Origin: Pseudomonadota bacterium
Lineage (GTDB): Bacteria > Pseudomonadota > Gammaproteobacteria > Pseudomonadales > UBA5518
Assembly: GCA_963204845.1 (NCBI GenBank)
Contig: CAUJIL010000186.1
Location: 1-20,799, forward strand
Direction: 5' to 3'
Length of the DNA: 20,799 nt
Shown here: positions 1-8,573 of the stretch, in pieces
Layout of the letters: every line of letters begins with the position of its first letter
How positions within the stretch are numbered: the first letter of the stretch is position 1
Notes under the pieces: generated by a model
What the model saw: the letters and a program-made list of their open reading frames with translations, nothing else
Databases searched by the model: none
Told to the model about the DNA's origin: nothing
Translations under genes and position numbers: made by a program

Positions 1-140
1 ACATGACGCGTCGCTTGCTGGACGTGCACCGCGGGGACGGGGTGGCACCTTTGGACGAGGTGAGCGGTCTGTTGGGCACGATCCGCGGCGGCTGGGAAGG
101 GATTCGCGGGCAGACCGTCAGCTCCTCGCCATCTTCTTGA
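1..140 (+). CDS. fliS: Flagellin export chaperone FliS, C-terminal fragment
   Basis: Only the last 45 or so codons are in the window. The frame runs from base 3 (an in-frame ATG that is probably internal) to a TGA at 138-140. The peptide begins MTRRLLDVHRGDG and continues LDEVSGLLGTIRGGWEGI. This resembles the C-terminal helix of FliS, which usually reads RR-L-x-AN...LDEV-x-GLL-x-I-x-x-AW. FliS binds the C-terminal helix of flagellin in the cytoplasm and keeps it unpolymerised until export. The place directly upstream of fleQ is where pseudomonads carry fliS-fliT, which supports the call; no fliT lies between. The call rests on a short fragment and on context, so confidence is moderate. Confidence 0.6.
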   Translation, partial: MTRRLLDVHRGDGVAPLDEVSGLLGTIRGGWEGIRGQTVSSSPSS

Positions 141-194
141 CAGGAATCGGCTGATCCCGGCGCAGGATTCCGTCACGAAGTCGTCGACAGCATC

Positions 195-200
195 TATAAT
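195..200 (+). promoter_or_regulatory. Candidate -10 hexamer of the fleQ promoter
   Basis: A perfect TATAAT lies at 195-200 in the fliS-fleQ gap, 49 bases before the fleQ ATG at 249. The hexamer 17 bases upstream (172-177, GTCACG) matches TTGACA at only three positions, so the -35 is weak and an activator may help. A TTGACA at 137-142 is too far away to pair with it. An imperfect inverted repeat, GGAATC at 143-148 and GATTCC at 166-171, lies just upstream. A sigma-70 promoter for fleQ agrees with its place at the top of the flagellar cascade. Confidence 0.45.
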
Positions 201-248
201 CCGCTGCGATTGGCGCCAGCCGGCGCCTGCAATGCGGCCAGCGGGTGC

Positions 249-1680
<1,432 letters not shown>

Positions 1681-1685
<5 letters not shown>

Positions 1686-1735
1686 GTTCGGTCTGTGGCC
1701 GAACACGTCCCGTAGGTTCGGCCTGTGGCCGAACA
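1681..1735. repeat. Two tandem 25-bp palindromic units (REP-like)
   Basis: Two near-identical 25-base units lie at 1681-1705 and 1711-1735, 30 bases apart start to start, differing at one base. Each forms a hairpin with 8-base arms and a TGT loop. Copy 2 (1716-1734) is perfect, GTTCGGCC-TGT-GGCCGAAC. Copy 1 (1686-1704) has one T-G wobble. No T-run follows, so these are not classic intrinsic terminators. The first unit contains the fleQ stop codon TAG (1683-1685), and the second ends exactly one base before the -24 GG of the fleS promoter. They resemble dispersed REP-type intergenic palindromes, but genome-wide copy number cannot be seen here. Confidence 0.7.
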
Positions 1736-1750
1736 GGCACATGAATTGCT
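1736..1750 (+). promoter_or_regulatory. Sigma-54 promoter of fleSR
   Basis: GGCAC at 1736-1740 and TTGCT at 1746-1750 place the invariant -24 GG (1736-1737) and -12 GC (1748-1749) ten bases apart, the strict sigma-54 spacing of TGGCACG-N4-TTGCW. The expected start site is near 1760, leaving a leader of about 100 bases before fleS. In Pseudomonas, fleSR is a class II flagellar operon transcribed by RpoN under FleQ, and fleQ is the gene immediately upstream, so sequence and context agree. An inverted repeat GGAGTC/GACTCC (1752-1757 and 1784-1789) lies in the early leader. Confidence 0.8.
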
Positions 1751-1818
1751 AGGAGTCGCCCGAGCGTCAAATTTCCGCTGGGAGACTCCGATGTACGTAT
1801 CCGATCTCCGTGCATCCA

Positions 1819-1834
1819 CGGCCGGCGCCGGCCG
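1819..1834. repeat. 16-bp perfect palindrome in the fleS leader
   Basis: CGGCCGGCGCCGGCCG reads the same on both strands. Outer arms CACGG (1817-1821) and CCGTG (1835-1839) allow an alternative, longer stem. It sits just upstream of the fleS Shine-Dalgarno (GGAG, 1847-1850) and start (1859), so in RNA it could hinder or space ribosome loading. Self-complementary GC strings arise easily in DNA of this composition, so function is uncertain. Confidence 0.4.
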
Positions 1835-1858
1835 CCGTGCCGCGGCGGAGCGTGGCCG

Positions 1859-3068
1859 ATGAACGCCGCCGCCCAGGCGCGCGCGCTGCCGCTCGCCGGC
1901 GAGATCCGCGCCAGCGCCGACATCCAGGCCGCGTTCGCGTTGTTCAACCAGGTTTCCACGGAGCTCAGCGACTCCTACCGGCTGCTGGAACGCAGGGTCG
2001 AGCAGCTGTCGTCGGAACTCGAACAGGTCGACCGGGCGCGGCTGCGCGAGTTGGAGGAGAAGGAACGCGTGTCGGAGCGCTTGCAGAGCCTGCTCGACCT
2101 GCTGCCTGGTGGCGTGGTCGTGCTGGATCCAGGCGGCGTGGTCTGCGACTGCAACCCGGCGGCGCGCGAGATGCTCGGCGGCACGCTGCCCGGCGAGCGC
2201 TGGATCGATGTGATACGGCGCTGCTTTGCGCCGCGCAGCGACGACGGTCACGAGATCTCGCTGCGCAGCGGGCTGCGGGTCGGCGTCGCGACGCGCTCGC
2301 TCGAGCGCGGGATGGGGCAGCTGGTATTGCTCACCGACCTCACCGAGACGCGCGAATTGCAGGACCGCCTGAGCCGGCACCGGCGCCTCACCGCGATGGG
2401 GCGCATGATGGCCGCGCTCGCGCACCAGCTGCGCACGCCGCTGGCCGCCGCGATGCTCTACGCCTCGAACCTGCGCGATGCCGATCTGACGCCCGAACAG
2501 ACGCGGCGATTTTCGGCCAAGGTGCTCTCGCGTCTGGCGCACCTGGAACGGCAGGTGCGGGACATGCTGATCTACGTGCGCGGCGACCTCGTGCTCGACG
2601 AGCTCTGCAGTGTGCGCGAGATCCTCGACGATCTGGGCGCCGCGCTGGAGGCGCCGGCGACGTCGGCCGGTGCGCGCTGCGCGGTCGCACTGGCCTGCGA
2701 CCCGGGTCTGCGGCTGCGCTGCAATCGCGAGGTGTTGGGTGGAGCGCTGATGAACCTGGTCACGAACGCGCTCGAGGCGGCCGGGGCGGGCGGGCGGATC
2801 GGCGTCGAGGCCGCGCTGGAGGACGGCCGGCTGTGCATCGCGGTGCGCGACGACGGTCCCGGCATGAGCGCCGGGATGGCTGCCCTCGCCGGCGAGGACT
2901 TCTTCACCACCAAGGCCCAAGGCACCGGTCTGGGGCTGGCCGTGGTGCGCGCGGTCGCGCGCGCCCATGGGGGTGAATTCAGGATCGCCTCCGTGCCGGG
3001 CGAGGGCACCCGCGCCAGCGTGTTGCTGCCGCTGGTGGTCGCGCCCGGCAGCGAGGCCGGGGTGGTCA

Positions 3069-3076
<8 letters not shown>
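1859..3076 (+). CDS. fleS: Flagellar sensor histidine kinase FleS
   Basis: 405 aa cytoplasmic kinase with no membrane segment or signal peptide, as expected for FleS. A short N-terminal helical region with a likely coiled coil (about 40-80) is followed by a PAS domain (about 78-170, beginning LQSLLDLLPGGVVVLD). Next comes a HisKA domain with phospho-accepting H189 in ALAHQLRTPL, then a HATPase domain with the N box NLVTNALEAA (N303), DDGPGMS and GTGLGLAVV. Its partner is FleR, encoded next. The pair controls the later (class III) flagellar genes for hook and basal-body completion in Pseudomonas. The ATG at 1859 has GGAG eight bases upstream (1847-1850). It ends inside the start of fleR with an 8-base overlap, which implies translational coupling. 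Confidence 0.92.
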
Positions 3077-4481
<1,405 letters not shown>

Positions 4482-4500
4482 GCAAGGGTGCGCCGGCCGC

Positions 4501-4533
4501 CGCCGGGCATCCGGTCGTGGACCGACGCCGGGC
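4501..4533. other. Small hairpin between converging fleR and fnr
   Basis: The 52-base gap holds a 5-base-arm hairpin, CGGTC-GTG-GACCG (4512-4524), flanked by direct repeats CGCCGGGC (4501-4508 and 4526-4533). There is no T-run on either strand, so it is at best a weak or Rho-assisted end signal for the two converging genes. It could equally be chance in GC-rich DNA. Confidence 0.25.
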
Positions 4534-5307
4534 TCATGCAGCGTCGATTCCGGCAGCGCCGTCGGCCGCCGTGCGCAGCTGTTCCGCGTCGATGATCGTG
4601 ATTTCCTTGTTGTCCACCGCGAGCACGCCCATCTTCTGGAAACGGCTCAGCACGCGGCTGACCGTCTCCACCGTCAGTCCGAGGTAGTTGCCGATGTCGG
4701 TGCGCGACATCGGCAGGCGGAAGTTCGCCGCGGACAACTTGCGGCGCTTGTTGCGCGCCGAGATGCTCAGCATCAGCGCCGCCACGCGCTGGTCGGCGGT
4801 ATTCTTGCTGAGCAGCGTCAGCAGCTGCTGATCCTCCGCGATCTCCTGGCTCATCAGCTGGAAGAAGTGCCGCTGCAGGCTGGGCAGGCGCTGGCTCAGT
4901 TCACCGAGCTTGTCGAACGGGATCTCGCAGACCGCGGCGGTCTCCATCGCGCGCGCGGAACTCGCGTACTTGTTCTTCGCGATGCCGTCCATGCCGAGGA
5001 TCTCGCCGGGAAAATAGAACCCGGTAACCTGCTCCTGCCCGCTGTCGGTGATCGCGTAGGCCTTGACGCTGCCCGAGCGTACCGCGAAGACCGAGGTGAA
5101 CGGCTGGTCCTGGCGATAGAGGTGCTCGCCTTTCTGCAGCGGACGGCTGCGCTGGATGATCTGGTCGAGCTGGTCCACTTCGTGGACGTCGAGCGCCAGC
5201 GGCAGGCAGATGCCGTTCAGGCGGCAGTTGGCGCAGTTGATCTGGAAATCGTGGGGGCAACGCGTATGCACTCCTTCCGGGTTCCGTGTGTTCGCCGCTT
5301 CGCTCAC
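4534..5307 (-). CDS. fnr: Oxygen-sensing regulator Fnr/Anr
   Basis: 257 aa, Crp/Fnr family. Cysteines C25, C28 and C34 (INCANCRLNGIC) plus C127 (VCEIPF) match the four ligands of the oxygen-labile [4Fe-4S] cluster of E. coli FNR and Pseudomonas Anr. An extra cysteine, C17, lies before them. The cNMP-fold sensor domain is followed by a dimer helix and a helix-turn-helix (MSRTDIGNYLGLTVETVSR) whose E--SR residues are those that read TTGAT half-sites. I chose the GTG at 5307, preceded by GGTGGGG about six bases away; a GTG at 5319 would add four residues and has a weaker site. It shares strand with hemN upstream and has its own promoter. Like Anr it should activate microaerobic genes, probably including hemN here. 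Confidence 0.93.
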   Translation of the reverse strand: MSEAANTRNPEGVHTRCPHDFQINCANCRLNGICLPLALDVHEVDQLDQIIQRSRPLQKGEHLYRQDQPFTSVFAVRSGSVKAYAITDSGQEQVTGFYFPGEILGMDGIAKNKYASSARAMETAAVCEIPFDKLGELSQRLPSLQRHFFQLMSQEIAEDQQLLTLLSKNTADQRVAALMLSISARNKRRKLSAANFRLPMSRTDIGNYLGLTVETVSRVLSRFQKMGVLAVDNKEITIIDAEQLRTAADGAAGIDAA

Positions 5308-5350
5308 TGCCCACCCCACCGCTGCCGGTACTGCCGTTGCGCTGCGGCCG

Positions 5351-5379
5351 AGTATAAATACAGTCCGGTTGCCTGTGAA
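5351..5379 (-). promoter_or_regulatory. Sigma-70 promoter of fnr
   Basis: Reading the minus strand, TTCACA (5379-5374; 5 of 6 to TTGACA), a 17-base spacer and TATACT (5356-5351; 5 of 6 to TATAAT) form a near-consensus promoter in the 121-base hemN-fnr gap. The predicted start is near 5344, leaving a leader of about 37 bases to the GTG at 5307. No TTGAT-type dyad was seen here, so expression looks constitutive, which suits a sensor controlled after translation by oxygen. Confidence 0.7.
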
Positions 5380-5428
5380 CAGCCGTCACGGGCGCCGTTC
5401 GAGCACGTCCGTGCGGCGGGCAAGCGGC

Positions 5429-6835
5429 TCAGATCGTGCGCGAGAAGCGTTGTCGCGACGGGTCGAGGTAGGCGTCGAAGACCATGCAGATGTTGCGGAT
5501 CAACGGTCGTCCGCTGGGGGTCACCCGGATACGGTTGCCTTCGCTGGCGAGCAACCCCTCGCGTTCCATGGCGGCGATGGTCTCCATCTCGCGGGCGAAG
5601 TGACGCGTGAAGTCCACACCGTGGCGCGCCCCGGTCTCCTCGATGTCGAGGCCCATGCGGCAGATCAACTGCATGATCACGTCGCGGCGCAGGATGTCCT
5701 CGGGCGTGAGCCGCAGCCCGCGCTGCACCGGCAGCTTGTCCTGCGCCAGCAGCGCGTAGTACTCGTCGACGTTCTTCACGTTCTGGCAGTACAGGTCGGC
5801 GGTGCTGCTGATCGAGGACACCCCGATGCCGAGCAGTTCCGGTGCGAGCTGCGTCGAGTAGCCCTGGAAATTGCGCTGCAGCGTGCCGTTCAGCAGCGCG
5901 AGCGCCAACTCGTCCTCGGGTTTCACGAAGTGGTCCATGCCGACGTAGACGTAGCCCGCGTCGGTGAGCGTGTCGATGATCGTGTGCAGCACTTCGAGCT
6001 TGTCATCGGCCGTCGGCAGCTGCATGCGGTCGATGCTGCGCTGGCTGCTGAAGATGTCGGGCAGATGCGCGTAGCTGTAGCACGAGATGCGGTCCGGCGA
6101 CAGCGCGAGCACCTTCGCCAGCGTCTGTTCCATCGAGGCCGGACTCTGCAGCGGGAGACCGTAGATCAGATCGAAGCTGAGCGACTTGAAACGGTGTTCC
6201 CGCACTGACGCGACGAGGCTCTCGACCATGTCGAAGGGCTGGATGCGGTTGACCGCGCGCTGCACCGCCGGGTCGAAGTCCTGGATTCCCATGCTGACGC
6301 GGTTGAAGCCCAGCCCCTTCAGCAAGGCGATCGTGCCGGTGTCCACCGAGCGCGGATCGAGCTCGATCGAATACTCGCGCTCGGGCGAGTCGATCAGCGA
6401 GAAGTGTTTGGCCAGCACGTGCATCAGGTGCGTGAGTTCGGCCGGACTGAGGTACGTAGGCGTGCCACCGCCCCAGTGCAGCTGCGTCACGCGCCGGCGC
6501 TGGTCGAAGTGGCGGGCGAGCAGCGTGACTTCCTTCTCGACCGCAACGATGTAGCGCTCGGCCACCTCGGGATCGCGCGTGATGATCTTGTTGCAGGCGC
6601 AGTAGTAGCAGATGTTGCGGCAATACGGGATGTGCACGTACAGCGACAGCGGACCGATCACCGGCGGGCGCTCGAGCAGGTAGCGCTCGTATTCGCGCGA
6701 GCCGAAGCCGTCGGCGAACTGCACGGCAGTGGGGTACGAGGTGTAGCGCGGACCGGCGACGTCGTACTTGCGGATCAGCGCCGGATCCCAGCGGATACGC
6801 TCGTCGATACCGTGGGTGCAGCTGTGCATGTCCAT
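5429..6835 (-). CDS. hemN: Oxygen-independent coproporphyrinogen III oxidase HemN
   Basis: 468 aa (E. coli HemN 457). A radical-SAM enzyme that converts coproporphyrinogen III to protoporphyrinogen IX without oxygen, the step that keeps heme synthesis running at low oxygen. The cluster motif is C72-x3-C76-x2-C79-x-C81 within HIPYCRNICYYCACNK, and a GGGTP SAM-contact motif follows (HWGGGTPTYLS). The typical N-terminal RYDxxGPRYTSYPTA region is present (KYDVAGPRYTSYPTA, about 23-37). I chose the ATG at 6835 (MDMHSCTHGI). The frame stays open to 7243, but that extension lies antisense to the ompW-like gene and is not HemN-like. It diverges from that gene across an Fnr box. The cbb3 oxidase genes nearby consume the heme. 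Confidence 0.95.
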   Translation of the reverse strand: MDMHSCTHGIDERIRWDPALIRKYDVAGPRYTSYPTAVQFADGFGSREYERYLLERPPVIGPLSLYVHIPYCRNICYYCACNKIITRDPEVAERYIVAVEKEVTLLARHFDQRRRVTQLHWGGGTPTYLSPAELTHLMHVLAKHFSLIDSPEREYSIELDPRSVDTGTIALLKGLGFNRVSMGIQDFDPAVQRAVNRIQPFDMVESLVASVREHRFKSLSFDLIYGLPLQSPASMEQTLAKVLALSPDRISCYSYAHLPDIFSSQRSIDRMQLPTADDKLEVLHTIIDTLTDAGYVYVGMDHFVKPEDELALALLNGTLQRNFQGYSTQLAPELLGIGVSSISSTADLYCQNVKNVDEYYALLAQDKLPVQRGLRLTPEDILRRDVIMQLICRMGLDIEETGARHGVDFTRHFAREMETIAAMEREGLLASEGNRIRVTPSGRPLIRNICMVFDAYLDPSRQRFSRTI

Positions 6836-6875
6836 GATTCGGGTCCGGTCGGTACGCCTCTTTCCGAGTACGCGT

Positions 6876-6881
6876 AGTCTA
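6876..6881 (-). promoter_or_regulatory. Candidate -10 of the Fnr-dependent hemN promoter
   Basis: On the minus strand TAGACT (6881-6876) matches TATAAT at four positions. A start site about seven bases downstream (near 6869) puts the centre of the Fnr box (6909.5) at roughly -41, the class II activator position. No good -35 replaces it, as expected when Fnr sits there. The leader to the hemN ATG is about 34 bases. Confidence 0.5.
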
Positions 6882-6902
6882 CGCTTCTGTGGCAGGGGAG
6901 CG

Positions 6903-6916
6903 TTGACACACGTCAA
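6903..6916. promoter_or_regulatory. Fnr/Anr box between hemN and the ompW-like gene
   Basis: TTGAC-ACAC-GTCAA is a perfect dyad with the 4-base spacer of the Fnr/Anr consensus TTGAT-N4-ATCAA, differing only at the symmetrical fifth positions, which known Anr sites tolerate. It lies in the 151-base divergent region and is centred about 41 bases from the proposed hemN start. The regulator gene is in the same cluster. Symmetry, spacing and placement make this a strong call, though unproven. Confidence 0.75.
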
Positions 6917-6931
6917 CCGCACTGGTGCGAT

Positions 6932-6943
6932 GTGAATATTCAC
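6932..6943. promoter_or_regulatory. 12-bp perfect palindrome before the ompW-like gene
   Basis: GTGAATATTCAC is fully self-complementary and AT-rich within GC-rich surroundings, 44 bases before the ATG at 6987. It contains possible -10 hexamers for plus-strand transcription (GAATAT at 6934-6939 with an upstream TG, or TATTCA at 6937-6942). It could be an operator overlapping that -10. No known regulator consensus was matched with confidence. Confidence 0.4.
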
Positions 6944-6986
6944 GGCGGTATTCGCGCCGGCGGTGGCCGTGCGCGCGGGAGAACGT

Positions 6987-7673
6987 ATGGATCTGGCATG
7001 GCGTGTGCTGGCCTGCGTGCTGTGTGGTGCATCCGGGACGGCGCATGCGTGGCAAGCGGGCGACTGGGTGCTGCGCGCCGGCGCGGTGCGCGTCGAACCC
7101 CACGAGAGCGGCGGCACGATCACGCTCGGTGACACCGGGCGCATCAGCGGCAGCGCGCTGCACTTCGACGACGATACCCAGCCGATGCTCGCGTTGTCCT
7201 GGATGGTCACGGACGCCGTGGGCATCGAACTGCTGGCCGCCAACCCGACGCATCATGTGCTGAGCGCGACCGGAGTCACGCCGCAGCCCCTCGAGTTGGG
7301 TTCGGTGCGCCCGCTCGCGCCGACGCTGGTCGCACTCTGGTTTCCGCTCGCCGGTCAGGGTGCGTGGCAGCCATTTCTCGGTATTGGCGTGGGGCACGCA
7401 CGCTTCCTCGAACGCGAGATCGACCCCGGTGCGCGCGCCACGCTGGGAGCCTCCGATCTGCGGCTGCACGCGGCCACGGGAGTTGCACTGCGCGCGGGTT
7501 TCGACTGGGAAATCGACGAGGGCTGGGCGCTGCATGCGGGACTTTGCCATCTGGCGATCGGCACCGAAGCTTCGCTGCAGACCGCGTTCGGACGTGCCGA
7601 GGCCAACGTGGACCTCGACCCCTGGCTGTACACGCTCGGGGTCGCCTGGCGGCTTCCCGCGCGTCACCCGTGA
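6987..7673 (+). CDS. OmpW-family outer-membrane beta-barrel protein
   Basis: 228 aa. A signal peptide (MDLAWRVLACVLCGASGTAHA) ends with an AHA cleavage site near residue 21, followed by WQAGDWVLRAGAVRV, which is like the mature start of OmpW (AGDW-x-x-RAG). Later segments fit an 8-strand barrel: alternating strands, LSWMVTDAVGIELLAANP, PFLGIGVGHARF, GFDWEID and a final WLYTLGVAWRL strand. OmpW proteins are small outer-membrane barrels with a narrow hydrophobic channel; substrate here is unknown. The ATG at 6987 has GGGAGA upstream; a GTG at 6963 would spoil the signal peptide. It is the only plus-strand gene within the cco-hemN-fnr group, shares the Fnr box region with hemN, and overlaps the safE-type gene tail to tail by 10 bases. 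E. coli ompW is known to be Fnr-controlled. Confidence 0.8.
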   Translation: MDLAWRVLACVLCGASGTAHAWQAGDWVLRAGAVRVEPHESGGTITLGDTGRISGSALHFDDDTQPMLALSWMVTDAVGIELLAANPTHHVLSATGVTPQPLELGSVRPLAPTLVALWFPLAGQGAWQPFLGIGVGHARFLEREIDPGARATLGASDLRLHAATGVALRAGFDWEIDEGWALHAGLCHLAIGTEASLQTAFGRAEANVDLDPWLYTLGVAWRLPARHP

Positions 7674-8362
7674 TGGTGGGCGTGGCCGACGAGCGCCGGC
7701 AGCAGCGCCGCCGCGAGGGTCCAGACACCGAAGGCGATCACCGCCGCGCCCGCGAGCCTGCGCAAGCCACGACGCTGCAATTGCCGTCGCAGCGCGTTGC
7801 CGAACACCCCGCTCGCCAGTACCGCCGGCAGCGTGCCGGCGCCGAATGTCGCCATCAGCAGTGCGCCTTGCGACGCACTGCCCGAGGCACTCGCCCAGGC
7901 CAGCGTGCTGTAGACCAGTCCACACGGCAGCCAGCCCCAGAACAGCCCCGCGAGCAGCGCCTTCGGCAGACGGTCCACCGGCAGCAGACCCGCTGCCAGG
8001 CTCTGCACGCGTGACCACACGCCGTGGCCGGCGCGCTCCAGCGGCCCCAGCGCATTGAACCAGCCGCCCAGCGCGCAGCCCATCGCCACCAGCAGCAGCC
8101 CCGCCAGTACGCGCAGCGCGCCCATGCCGGCACTGCCGGCAAGCCCTCCGGCGACGCCCGCGAGCGCGGCACCGAGCAGCGCGTAGCCGAGGAGGCGCCC
8201 GGCGTTGTAACCGCCGAGCAGCAGGTAACGGCGCGGCATCGAGATGCCGGGTCCGAGCGCGAACGCGAGCGCGGCACCGATGCCGCCGCACATGCCGATG
8301 CAGTGCGTACCGCCCAGCAATCCGAGCGTGAAGGCGGTGGCGAGGTCCGGAGCGGGCGGCAT
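7664..8362 (-). CDS. TauE/SafE-type membrane protein of the cbb3 cluster
   Basis: 232 aa with about six membrane segments. It belongs to the SafE/DsbD-transmembrane-like family usually annotated as sulfite exporter; homologues stand beside ccoS in many cbb3 loci, so a role in copper handling or oxidase assembly is more likely than sulfite export. The first segment carries GGTHCIGMCGG with H20, C21 and C25. A second cysteine, C147, sits in WGWLPCG, as in other thiol or metal-handling members. The tail reads GHAHHHG, a possible metal-binding end. The ATG at 8362 lies four bases after the ccoS stop, so it is likely the last gene of the cco operon. Its 3' end overlaps the converging ompW-like gene by 10 bases. 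Confidence 0.8.
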   Translation of the reverse strand: MPPAPDLATAFTLGLLGGTHCIGMCGGIGAALAFALGPGISMPRRYLLLGGYNAGRLLGYALLGAALAGVAGGLAGSAGMGALRVLAGLLLVAMGCALGGWFNALGPLERAGHGVWSRVQSLAAGLLPVDRLPKALLAGLFWGWLPCGLVYSTLAWASASGSASQGALLMATFGAGTLPAVLASGVFGNALRRQLQRRGLRRLAGAAVIAFGVWTLAAALLPALVGHAHHHG

Positions 8363-8366
8363 CGAT

Positions 8367-8573
8367 TCAGTCGCCTTCGTCCGGCGCAGGTGGCGGGGGT
8401 TTCACGCGTTGCGGCCCGCCGCGTGCGCTGTCTTCCTCGTCCTCGAACAGGATGCTGCGCGCGGCCTTGTCGAGGTCGTCGAACTGTCCGCTGGAGACCG
8501 ACCACAGGTACGCGGCCACCGCGATGCCGAGCAGCAGCACCGTGACCGGAATCAGGACGTAGATGCTATCCAT
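8367..8573 (-). CDS. ccoS: Cbb3 oxidase maturation protein CcoS
   Basis: 68 aa. One N-terminal membrane segment (about 5-22, YVLIPVTVLLLGIAVAAYLW) is followed by the family signature SGQFDDLDKAARSILFEDE, then an acidic, proline-rich tail. CcoS is required for cofactor insertion (heme and copper) into CcoN. The ATG at 8573 lies inside the end of ccoI with an 8-base overlap; the frame is open to 8639 but the added 22 residues are antisense-like and not family sequence. It is followed four bases later by the safE-type gene. Confidence 0.92.
   Translation of the reverse strand: MDSIYVLIPVTVLLLGIAVAAYLWSVSSGQFDDLDKAARSILFEDEEDSARGGPQRVKPPPPAPDEGD

Noticed and set aside
4501..4533. A bidirectional terminator between fleR and fnr.
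   Set aside because: Five-base stem and no T-run; listed only as a low-confidence hairpin.
6836..7243. In-frame N-terminal extension of hemN by 136 codons.
   Set aside because: The added sequence lies opposite the ompW-like gene and across the Fnr box, and the ATG at 6835 gives a normal HemN length.
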